From the NCBI GenBank assembly GCA_050115015.1, contig JASFRI010000064.1, positions 1 to 14,270 of the forward strand: a stretch of DNA of 14,270 bases, given 5' to 3'. Source of the stretch: JASFRI01 sp050115015 (GTDB lineage: Bacteria > Acidobacteriota > Polarisedimenticolia > CBDVAL01). The number at the start of each line of letters is the position of its first letter. The first letter of the stretch is position 1. Shown piece by piece: positions 7,460 to 12,869 of this stretch. A program made the translations under genes and the position numbers. Below the pieces are notes generated by a model that worked only from the letters and a program-made list of their open reading frames with translations, made no database searches and was not told where the DNA came from.

Positions 7460-7540
7460 GAATCCGCCCCCGGCCCCGGCTCCGGGGGATCACCGCAGCT
7501 CTCGGGGGCGCGGGCGTCCTACCTGGACGATCCTCTCCAT

Positions 7541-7587
7541 CGGAAATGACGCCCCCCACCGGTTCCCCGGCGTCCGTCCGGTGGGCC
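7541..7587 (-). terminator. Candidate intrinsic terminator after the cystathionine enzyme gene
   Basis: Directly after the stop codon at 7588-7590, the minus-strand transcript can fold CCCACCGG (7585-7578) against CCGGTGGG (7562-7555), an 8-bp perfect stem with a 15-base loop. GTCATTTCC follows a few bases later. The U-tract is weak, so termination efficiency is uncertain, but the position is right. Confidence 0.4.
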
Positions 7588-8739
7588 TCAGAGGTTGCCG
7601 AGCGCCTCCTCGAGATCGGCGATGAGGTCCCCGGGATCCTCCATGCCGACGGAGAGCCGCACCAGGCCGTCAGTGATCCCCACCCGCCGGCGCTCGGCCT
7701 CGTCCACGTCCGCGTGGGTCATCGTCACCGGGTGCGTGATCAGGGTCTCCACGGATCCCAGGTTCTCCGCCAGGGTGCACAGGCGAACCGAGTCCATCAG
7801 CTTCTTGCCCGCCTGCACGCCGCCGTCGACCTCGAACCACAGGATGGCGCCGAATCCGGTGGCCTGGCGCTTCGACAGCTCGTGCTGCGGGAAGGACTCC
7901 AGCCCCGGGTACATGACCCGGCTCACCTTCGGGTGGCCCTCCAGGAACCGTGCGATCTCCAGGGCGTTGGCGCACTGGGCGTCCATCCGCACGGAGAGGG
8001 TCTTGAGGCCCTGGAGGGTCAGCCAGGCCACCTGCGGGGAGAGGATGGTCCCGGTGGAGTTCTGGATGAAGCGGATCGCCTCGTCCAGCTCCGGCGTGGC
8101 GGCGACCGCCGCGCCGCCCACGGTGGCGTTGTGCCCGTCGAAGTACTTCGTGGTGGAGTGGATCACCACGTCGGCCCCCAGCTCCAGCGGCCGCTGGTAG
8201 TAGGGCGTCAGGAACGTGTTGTCGACGGCGTGCACGATCTTCCGCGGCCGGGTGAGCTTGGAGATGGCGGCGATATCGGTGCACTTCAGCGTGGGGTTGG
8301 CCGGGGTCTCGATGAGCACGAGCCGCGTGCTGTCCCGGAGCGCCGCCTCGACCTGTCCCGGCTGCGAGGTGTCCGCGAAGGTGAACTCCACCCCGAACCG
8401 GGAGTAGACCTTCGTGGCCAGGCGATAGGTACCGCCGTAGGCGACGTCGGAGATCACGGCGTGCTCCCCGGCGTTCAGTGTCGCCAGGAAGAGCGCGTTG
8501 ATGGCCGCCATCCCGGTGGCAAAGCAGGCCGTCCCGGCGCCACCCTCCAGGTCGTTGATCTTCTTCTCCAGGGCGGTGACGGTCGGGTTCCCGGACCGCG
8601 AATACGAGTAGCCACGGGACAAATACTTGTCCACCGACTCCTGGACGTAGGTCGTGCTCTGGTAGATCGGCGTCAGGATGGAACCGGTGGTCGGATCCGG
8701 CTCGACGCCGGCGTGAATCTGGCGGGTGCGGAACTTCAT
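7588..8739 (-). CDS. Trans-sulfuration PLP enzyme (cystathionine gamma-synthase/lyase family)
   Basis: This 383-residue fold-type I PLP enzyme of the Cys/Met metabolism family has the expected length for MetB/MetC/CGL. Diagnostic segments are TPIYQSTTYVQ near the N-terminus, SYSRSGNPTVTALEKKI (tetramer-partner Tyr/Arg for the PLP phosphate), ETPANPTLK, AVDNTFLTPYYQRPLELGAD and HSTTKYFDGH. Lys198 in the last forms the Schiff base. The C-terminal SVETLITHPVTMTHA and GLVRLSVGMED segments follow. Cystathionine gamma-synthase, gamma-lyase, homocysteine synthase and methionine gamma-lyase share these motifs, so the exact reaction (metB-, mgl- or metZ-like) is unresolved. The start was set at ATG 8739, which has an AGGAGGAG ribosome-binding site and the normal MKFRTRQIHAG opening; upstream sequence in the frame is not family-like. 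The homoserine dehydrogenase in the window would supply its precursor. It is divergent from the MBL hydrolase. Confidence 0.92.
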   Translation of the reverse strand: MKFRTRQIHAGVEPDPTTGSILTPIYQSTTYVQESVDKYLSRGYSYSRSGNPTVTALEKKINDLEGGAGTACFATGMAAINALFLATLNAGEHAVISDVAYGGTYRLATKVYSRFGVEFTFADTSQPGQVEAALRDSTRLVLIETPANPTLKCTDIAAISKLTRPRKIVHAVDNTFLTPYYQRPLELGADVVIHSTTKYFDGHNATVGGAAVAATPELDEAIRFIQNSTGTILSPQVAWLTLQGLKTLSVRMDAQCANALEIARFLEGHPKVSRVMYPGLESFPQHELSKRQATGFGAILWFEVDGGVQAGKKLMDSVRLCTLAENLGSVETLITHPVTMTHADVDEAERRRVGITDGLVRLSVGMEDPGDLIADLEEALGNL

Positions 8740-8780
8740 GGCGATTATCTCCTCCTGCCTCCCTCGGGGCGAATCGGCCC

Positions 8781-8786
8781 AGTATA
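8781..8786 (-). promoter_or_regulatory. -10 element for the cystathionine enzyme gene
   Basis: The minus strand reads TATACT within gtatatact, the only AT-rich patch in the 111-base divergent gap. Transcription from here would leave a leader of roughly 35 bases, too short for a SAM riboswitch. No good -35 is visible. Confidence 0.35.
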
Positions 8787-8818
8787 TACCTCCGGAAGGG
8801 CAGGGTCCCCGCCCCGTC

Positions 8819-8827
8819 TGGTAACAT
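8819..8827 (+). promoter_or_regulatory. Extended -10 element for the MBL hydrolase gene
   Basis: TGGTAACAT is an extended -10 (TGn plus TAACAT) 23 bases before the ATG at 8851. The AGGGAGGG ribosome-binding sequence (about 8840-8847) lies between. No -35 match was found, as is acceptable for extended -10 promoters. Confidence 0.35.
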
Positions 8828-8850
8828 CCCCGGCAGGTGAGGGAGGGACC

Positions 8851-9570
8851 ATGGCCGCCGAGGACGACCTCTACTTCCGCCAGCTGCTGTCCGGACGGGA
8901 CTTCGCCACCCGCGACCCCGCGGCGGCGCAGATGGTGAACTTCGCCTACCTGATCGGCTCCCGCTCCAGCGGGGAGGCCTGGATCGTGGACCCCGCCTGG
9001 GACGTGGACGGGCTGCTGGCCGCGGCGGACGAGGACGGGATGCGGGTCATCGCCGCCCTGGCGACCCACTTCCATCCCGACCACGTCGGAGGGGACCTCT
9101 TCGGCACCCCCGTGGAGGGGATCGCCCGGCTGCTGGAGCGCCGTCCCATCCGGGTCTACGCCCAGCACGAGGAGGTCCCGTGGATCCGGGAGACCACCGG
9201 GGTCTCCGCCGGCGACCTGGAGCCAGTCCGGGGAGGGGACCGGATCCGCACGGGCGACGTCGAGATCACCTTCCTGCACACGCCGGGGCACTCCCCCGGC
9301 AGCCAGTGCTTCCTGGTCCGGGACCGGCTGGTGGCCGGGGACACGCTCTTCCTGCAGGGCTGCGGCCGGGTGGACCTGCCCGGGGCGGATCCGGAAGCCA
9401 TGTACCACAGCCTCACCGGACCGCTGGCGCAGTTGCCCGACGACACCGTGCTCTTTCCAGGCCATGCTTACGACCCGCGCCCCTTCGCCACCCTCGGGGA
9501 GAACCGCCGGGAGAACTACGTCCTCCAGGTCCGCAGCCTGGAGGACTGGATGCGCATGATGGGAGCCTGA
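8851..9570 (+). CDS. Metallo-beta-lactamase fold hydrolase, glyoxalase II/ETHE1 type
   Basis: This 239-residue MBL-fold enzyme carries the complete seven-ligand dinuclear metal set of the glyoxalase II group. His73, His75, Asp77 and His78 are in THFHPDH, His147 is in HTPGH, Asp164 is in AGDT and His205 is in FPGH. The C-terminal GCGRVDLPGADPEAMYHSL and ENRRENYV segments are typical of YcbL, glyoxalase II-like and persulfide dioxygenase proteins. Hydroxyacylglutathione hydrolysis or persulfide oxidation are therefore the leading options. ETHE1-type dioxygenases keep a single iron, and the sequence does not decide between them. The divergent trans-sulfuration enzyme, whose relatives can release H2S or persulfides, mildly favours a sulfur role. 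The start is ATG 8851 with GAGGGAGGG upstream. The same frame is open far upstream over the neighbouring gene, but that extension is a shadow. Confidence 0.88.
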   Translation: MAAEDDLYFRQLLSGRDFATRDPAAAQMVNFAYLIGSRSSGEAWIVDPAWDVDGLLAAADEDGMRVIAALATHFHPDHVGGDLFGTPVEGIARLLERRPIRVYAQHEEVPWIRETTGVSAGDLEPVRGGDRIRTGDVEITFLHTPGHSPGSQCFLVRDRLVAGDTLFLQGCGRVDLPGADPEAMYHSLTGPLAQLPDDTVLFPGHAYDPRPFATLGENRRENYVLQVRSLEDWMRMMGA

Positions 9571-9579
9571 AGCTCCCAT
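9559..9579 (+). terminator. Perfect hairpin over the MBL gene stop
   Basis: ATGGGAGC (9559-9566) and GCTCCCAT (9572-9579) form an 8-bp perfect stem with a five-base loop. The stem spans the stop codon (9568-9570). No U-tract follows, so it may stabilise the 3' end or pause transcription rather than act as a full intrinsic terminator. Confidence 0.3.
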
Positions 9580-9662
9580 GAATCAAGGACTTCCAGGACA
9601 TCCGGGGGCCGGCGACGCGCGACGGTAAACCTTCCCCGCCCGCCCCCGTCGGATCGGGTTGC

Positions 9663-10205
9663 ATGGACGACGCGAGGCTCGTGGACCGGGTGCTCTCGGG
9701 AGATCGGAACGCCTTTGGCGACCTGGTCGCCAGGCACCAGCGCTGGATCACGGTGGTGGCGCTGCGGTCCCTCGGCAGCCTCGAGGAGGCGGACGATGCG
9801 GCCCAGGAGGTGTTCCTGCGAGCCTACCGGGCGCTGGGAAGCTGGAGGCGCGAGGCCTCGCTGCGCACCTGGCTCGGCCACATCCTCCGGAACCTGCTGC
9901 GCGACCGGCGGCGCGCCGCCGGCCCCCCGCTGGAGTCCCTCGAGGAGGCGCCGGATCCCGGCGCGCCCCCCGAGCAGGAGCGGCGGTTGCTCGACGAGGA
10001 GATGCTCGCCGCCCTGCGGCAGGCCTACGAGGCCATCCCCGCGGGGCGCCAGCGCGAGGTCGTCCGGCTGCGCTACCTGGAAGGCCGCCCCCTGGAGGAG
10101 ATCGCCAGGCAGCTCGGCCTGCGGGTCGGCACGGTGAAGGCGCATCTGTTCCGCGGGACGCGGCGGCTGGAGAGCGCGCTGGCGGCGGCCGAGGAGGTGA
10201 GATGA
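9663..10205 (+). CDS. ECF RNA polymerase sigma factor, RpoE-like
   Basis: This 180-residue sigma-70 family protein of ECF type has sigma2 at about residues 5-85, including ADDAAQEVFLRAYRAL and SLRTWLGHILRNLLRDRRR. Sigma4 is at about 115-175, with the helix-turn-helix around PLEEIARQLGLRVGTVKAHL. It is clearly different in sequence from the SigK-like factor at the left of the window, so the two are separate systems. The start at ATG 9663 gives the usual MDDARLVDRVLSGD opening. The ribosome-binding site is weak (ggatcggg). It overlaps the following membrane-protein gene by ATGA. The adjacent Spy-like secreted protein suggests a cell-envelope or metal-stress regulon. No recognisable ECF promoter was identified in the 92-base upstream gap, so autoregulation is only an expectation. 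Confidence 0.93.
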   Translation: MDDARLVDRVLSGDRNAFGDLVARHQRWITVVALRSLGSLEEADDAAQEVFLRAYRALGSWRREASLRTWLGHILRNLLRDRRRAAGPPLESLEEAPDPGAPPEQERRLLDEEMLAALRQAYEAIPAGRQREVVRLRYLEGRPLEEIARQLGLRVGTVKAHLFRGTRRLESALAAAEEVR

Positions 10206-10636
10206 TGCGAGGCGAACATCCGCTGGGCCCCGATGCGGTCGAGGCCTTCTACGCCCGGCAGCGGGCGGCGATCCTGCAGCGCCTGCCGGCGGCCGGAGGC
10301 ACCGGTCGACGGCACGGCCTCGCCTGGCTGGCGGGGCTCGCCGCCGCCGCGGTGCTCGTGCTCTCGGCGGTGTCGGTGCTCCTGGCCCCCCCGCCGCGGT
10401 CCGCAACGGACTGGCCGGCACTGTTCGAGGACGTCCTGGCCACCGAGGTCGACCTCCCGCTCCCCGCCTACGGCGAATGGGGCCAGACCGTCAACACGGC
10501 GTCCGAGCCGGCCACGGGCACCCTCGCCTGGCTGCTGGAGGAGGACCCGGCGGGGGACGCCGGCGTGCCGGAGTACCTGGATGCCTACGGCGCGTGGGAC
10601 GCGCTCGTGAACGAGGAGAACCCCGGGACGACCTGA
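10202..10636 (+). CDS. Single-pass membrane protein, putative anti-sigma factor
   Basis: This 144-residue protein is not matched to a named family with confidence. It has a short cytoplasmic N-terminus (1-38) ending in a basic patch, with FYARQRAAILQRL as a likely amphipathic helix. One strong transmembrane helix follows (about 40-62, rich in Leu/Ala/Val). An acidic extracytoplasmic tail of about 80 residues carries many Asp and Glu. No His/Cys zinc anti-sigma motif is present. Topology, size and the four-base ATGA overlap with the ECF sigma gene make it the probable anti-sigma factor. The short cytoplasmic arm recalls CnrY-like or RseA-like inhibitors that use helices rather than zinc. The start could be either of two consecutive ATG codons (10202 or 10205). 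Upstream GAGGAGGTGAG gives a strong ribosome-binding site. Confidence 0.75.
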   Translation: MMRGEHPLGPDAVEAFYARQRAAILQRLPAAGGTGRRHGLAWLAGLAAAAVLVLSAVSVLLAPPPRSATDWPALFEDVLATEVDLPLPAYGEWGQTVNTASEPATGTLAWLLEEDPAGDAGVPEYLDAYGAWDALVNEENPGTT

Positions 10637-10690
10637 CCGGTTCGTCCGGAGAGGACGCCGCGGGCCTGCCGCGGCGCGAGAGAGGTGAAG

Positions 10691-11233
10691 ATGAACGGCA
10701 ACTCGCGACGGATGACGCTCCTGGCGCTCGCGGCGGCGCTGACACTGCCGACGCTGCTGCCCGCGCAGACCCTGGACCCGTCCCGGCGGGCGGCGCGGCC
10801 GCACCACGCGCCCGGCGGGATGGAGTGGTGGAACGAGCCGGCGGTGATCGAGGCGCTGGGACTGGACGAGGTGACCCGTCAGGCGATCGACGAGGAGGTC
10901 TACCGGTCCCAGCAGGAGATGATCACCCTGCGCGCCGAGGCCGAGCGCCAGGGCCTCGACCTGCAGCGGGTCCTGCGGACCCAGCCCGCGGACGTGGATC
11001 TCGGCGCCGTCGAGGACCAGGTCGACCGGGTCGTGCAGGCCCGGGGCGCCGTGATGAAGGAGGAGATCCTCCTGCGGGCCAGGATCATGGCGTTGCTCAC
11101 CCCGGAGCAGCGGACCCAGCTCGAGGACCGCTTCCAGGCCCGGCGGCAGCGCTTCCGGGATCGCACGCCGCAGGACCGGAACCGACGGCCGGATCCCATG
11201 GATCCGCCGCCCGGCCCGGAGGAGCCCCGCTGA
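10691..11233 (+). CDS. Secreted Spy/CpxP/CnrX-like periplasmic protein
   Basis: This is a roughly 180-residue exported helical protein. The N-terminus has a basic MNGNSRRM start, a hydrophobic core (LLALAAALTLPTLL) and a likely signal peptidase site after LPAQ. The mature part has a short His-containing segment (RPHHAPGGMEWW). Two long helices follow, one around ALGLDEVTRQAIDEEVYRSQ and one around MKEEILLRARIMALLTPEQR. The LTPEQ motif is characteristic of Spy/CpxP and the heavy-metal-resistance family. A proline-rich, charged tail ends the protein. ATG 10691 was chosen because AGAGG sits five bases upstream; an in-frame GTG (10685) is the alternative. Related proteins act as periplasmic chaperones or, in CnrX, as metal sensors controlling an ECF sigma factor. 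Its place after sigma and membrane inhibitor genes makes a sensor or regulon-effector role likely. It converges with the DJ-1 gene, 16 bases away. Confidence 0.78.
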   Translation: MNGNSRRMTLLALAAALTLPTLLPAQTLDPSRRAARPHHAPGGMEWWNEPAVIEALGLDEVTRQAIDEEVYRSQQEMITLRAEAERQGLDLQRVLRTQPADVDLGAVEDQVDRVVQARGAVMKEEILLRARIMALLTPEQRTQLEDRFQARRQRFRDRTPQDRNRRPDPMDPPPGPEEPR

Positions 11234-11249
11234 CGGGAGGGCCTCCGGC

Positions 11250-11951
11250 TCAGGGCCGCGGCCGGCCCGCGCGGTGGGGAACCTCCGACGGATCCCAGTC
11301 GATGACCAGGCCGCGGGCCACGCCCCGGGCGACGTCCGCGCCGTAGATCCGCTCGACGAGCCAGAGCGCCACGTCGAAGGAGCGCGCGCCGCCGACGGAG
11401 GTGAGCGCCCGACCGGCATCCACGAAGGAGACGTCCCGGACCAGCTCCACGCCCGGGAACATACCGGCGAAGCGGTCCTGATCCGCGGGGAAGGTGGTCG
11501 CCGGGCCGCCGTCCAGCAGCCCCGCCCGCGCCAGCACGAAGGCCCCGTCGCAGAGAGAGACCACGTGGCGCGCCTTCCCCCCGGTCTCCCGGACCCAGCG
11601 GATGAGCGCCTCGTCCTCGAGGTCCTTGTCCATCGAGTGCTCCGCCGAGGGAACCACGAGCACGTCGATGGACGGGGCCGTGGCGAAGGAATGGTCCGGC
11701 CGCACGACCATCCCCTCGAAGGTGCGGACCGGGTCGCCGTCGGGGGAGACCAGGAAGGTCTCCGGCCAGTCGTCCTTCGAATGGAACCGGATGTGATGCA
11801 GGATGTCGAGGGGTGCGGTGAGCTCGGTGTTGTAGACGCCGTCCACCACCAGGAACGCCACGGTGCGCGGACCGCGCTCCCCCGTCTCCGCGGGGGCGGG
11901 GAGCGAGAGCGGTACCAGCAGGGCCAGGAGCGCCGCGAGAGACCGCGTCAC
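11250..11951 (-). CDS. Exported DJ-1/PfpI (class I GATase-like) protein
   Basis: This 233-residue protein begins with GTG 11951, overlapping the stop of the acetyltransferase gene by four bases (GTGA). The N-terminus looks like a cleavable signal peptide (basic MTRSLA, hydrophobic LLALLVPLSL, PAPA site), so the enzyme is probably exported. The rest is a DJ-1/PfpI fold. FLVVDGVYNTELTAPLDILHH supplies Glu43, and HVVSLCDGAFVLARAGLL is the nucleophile elbow with Cys134. FVDAGRALTSVGGARSFDVALWLVERIYG carries the C-terminal part. This arrangement resembles the sensor domain of GlxA-type regulators and isonitrile-hydratase-like proteins, without the AraC DNA-binding domain. The reaction is unknown; DJ-1-family members include deglycases, chaperones, amidases and hydratases. 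The signal sequence could alternatively be a membrane anchor. Confidence 0.82.
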   Translation of the reverse strand: MTRSLAALLALLVPLSLPAPAETGERGPRTVAFLVVDGVYNTELTAPLDILHHIRFHSKDDWPETFLVSPDGDPVRTFEGMVVRPDHSFATAPSIDVLVVPSAEHSMDKDLEDEALIRWVRETGGKARHVVSLCDGAFVLARAGLLDGGPATTFPADQDRFAGMFPGVELVRDVSFVDAGRALTSVGGARSFDVALWLVERIYGADVARGVARGLVIDWDPSEVPHRAGRPRP

Positions 11952-12418
11952 GGCCCGGGCTCCAGCGGTCGGGTCAGGGTGATCCAGTCGCCGGCCTCGA
12001 AGCCCACGCTGGCGAAGAACTCTCCCAGCGGATCCCCCGGCCGCACCATGCACTGGACCACCGGCACCCGGAGGCGGCGGAACTGCTCGAAGAACGCGTT
12101 CGCCAGCTGCCGCCCCGCCCCGGACCGGCGGTGATCCGGGTGGATCCCCACCGCGACGATGCGGCCGCAGCGGGGGATGCCGAACTGCCACGACTGAACG
12201 TCGCCGATCATGAAGCCGATGACCGCGCCTTCCCGCACCGCCACCTGGCACAGGGACGGTGAGAGCGCATCCGGCAGGTTCTCCTCCCCCATCCGGTAGG
12301 CGCGCAGCATCCCCCGCCAGAAGCCCTCGCTGGCCTCCCCGGTGACCGCCCGCACGATCCGGATCACGGACTCGATATCCCGCTCCTCGAGGGAGCGCAC
12401 CTCGATCCCGCTGGTCAT
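11948..12418 (-). CDS. GNAT family N-acetyltransferase
   Basis: This 156-residue acetyl-CoA-dependent acetyltransferase of the GNAT superfamily is predicted to be cytoplasmic. The opening IEVRSLEERDIESVIRIV is the usual first strand and helix. Motif A is IVAVGIHPDHRRSGAGRQL, whose RRSGAG stretch is the acetyl-CoA pyrophosphate loop. FFASVGFEAGDWITLTRPL is motif B near the C-terminus. The acceptor (protein, amino acid or small amine) cannot be deduced. The start at 12418 has GGGAGGTGG close upstream. It is co-translated with the exported DJ-1/PfpI gene through a GTGA overlap, although one product is cytoplasmic and the other apparently exported. Confidence 0.9.
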   Translation of the reverse strand: MTSGIEVRSLEERDIESVIRIVRAVTGEASEGFWRGMLRAYRMGEENLPDALSPSLCQVAVREGAVIGFMIGDVQSWQFGIPRCGRIVAVGIHPDHRRSGAGRQLANAFFEQFRRLRVPVVQCMVRPGDPLGEFFASVGFEAGDWITLTRPLEPGP

Positions 12419-12456
12419 CCGCCACCTCCCTGTGCCGCTCGATGCCGCTCGCGGGG

Positions 12457-12465
12457 ATCATAGCA
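12457..12465 (-). promoter_or_regulatory. Extended -10 promoter for the GNAT/DJ-1 pair
   Basis: On the minus strand this reads TGCTATGAT, an extended -10 with TATGAT differing from consensus at one base. It lies about 40 bases before the GNAT ATG, giving a leader near 30 bases that contains the GGGAGG ribosome-binding site. No clear -35 was seen. Confidence 0.45.
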
Positions 12466-12496
12466 CGCGGTCCCTGATCCGGACCGCGGTCTCCGG

Positions 12497-12502
12497 TATA
12501 AT
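12497..12502 (+). promoter_or_regulatory. Consensus -10 for the 112-residue protein/rhodanese-methyltransferase operon
   Basis: A perfect TATAAT lies 28 bases before the ATG at 12531, with GGAGGAG (12521-12527) between. The perfect 10-bp palindrome gaccgcggtc (12482-12491) fills the -35/-10 spacer and might be an operator. The -35 region is poor, compatible with activator dependence. Confidence 0.45.
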
Positions 12503-12530
12503 CAGACGACTTGTCGCGAAGGAGGAGCGG

Positions 12531-12869
12531 ATGACACTGGCCGACCTGTACCGGCGCTTCCCGGAGCTCCCGGCGGACCTCCGGGAGGAGCCCGTCCTCG
12601 AGGAGCTCGCCGAGCGCTGCGGCGATCTCCTGGCGGTGGCGCGCAAGCCGAGCAACTGCTCGGTGCAGCACGACGCCGCGAACCATTACTACCTGAAGCT
12701 GATCGGACCGATCTCCATCTACGGCTACGGCCTGACCAGCCGCGACCGGCTGCGGGAGCAGCTCCGCCTGCTGCTGGAGCGGCACGCGGAGGATCCCGAC
12801 GGCTTCGCGACGTCCCTGCTCCCTGACGGGGTCGCCGCCCGCGAGATGAGGGGACCCGGCTGCGCGTGA
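12531..12869 (+). CDS. Uncharacterised 112-residue protein
   Basis: I do not recognise this family. The protein is small, probably cytoplasmic and without signal peptide or transmembrane helix. An acidic helical N-terminal half (about 1-37) contains Cys30. The central segment NCSVQHDAANHYYLK (Cys43, His47, His52) is followed by the aromatic-rich LIGPISIYGYGL, probably a beta strand pair. A C-terminal helix (SRDRLREQLRLLLERHAEDP) precedes a tail. The Cys/His content of the middle could bind metal or be redox-active, but that is speculation. ATG 12531 was chosen over upstream in-frame codons because it has an ideal GGAGGAG site and a perfect TATAAT upstream. Its stop overlaps the GTG of the rhodanese-methyltransferase gene (GTGA), implying coupled translation and a shared role. 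Confidence 0.72.
   Translation: MTLADLYRRFPELPADLREEPVLEELAERCGDLLAVARKPSNCSVQHDAANHYYLKLIGPISIYGYGLTSRDRLREQLRLLLERHAEDPDGFATSLLPDGVAAREMRGPGCA

Noticed and set aside
7546..8850. Upstream extension of the MBL hydrolase frame
   Set aside because: It runs antisense over the cystathionine enzyme; the ATG at 8851 has a good ribosome-binding site and the family-normal length.
8740..8850. SAM or T-box riboswitch upstream of the trans-sulfuration enzyme
   Set aside because: The gap is only 111 bases and the predicted leader about 35 bases, with no conserved core visible.
8740..9579. Upstream extension of the cystathionine enzyme frame
   Set aside because: Antisense shadow of the MBL gene; ATG 8739 has AGGAGGAG and the expected family N-terminus.
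9578..9628. 16-codon frame before the second sigma gene
   Set aside because: No ribosome-binding site, and its start lies within a hairpin arm; probably chance.
10073..11419. Minus-strand 448-codon frame over the sigma/Spy cassette
   Set aside because: Shadow frame; the plus-strand genes have domain motifs, ribosome-binding sites and ATGA coupling.
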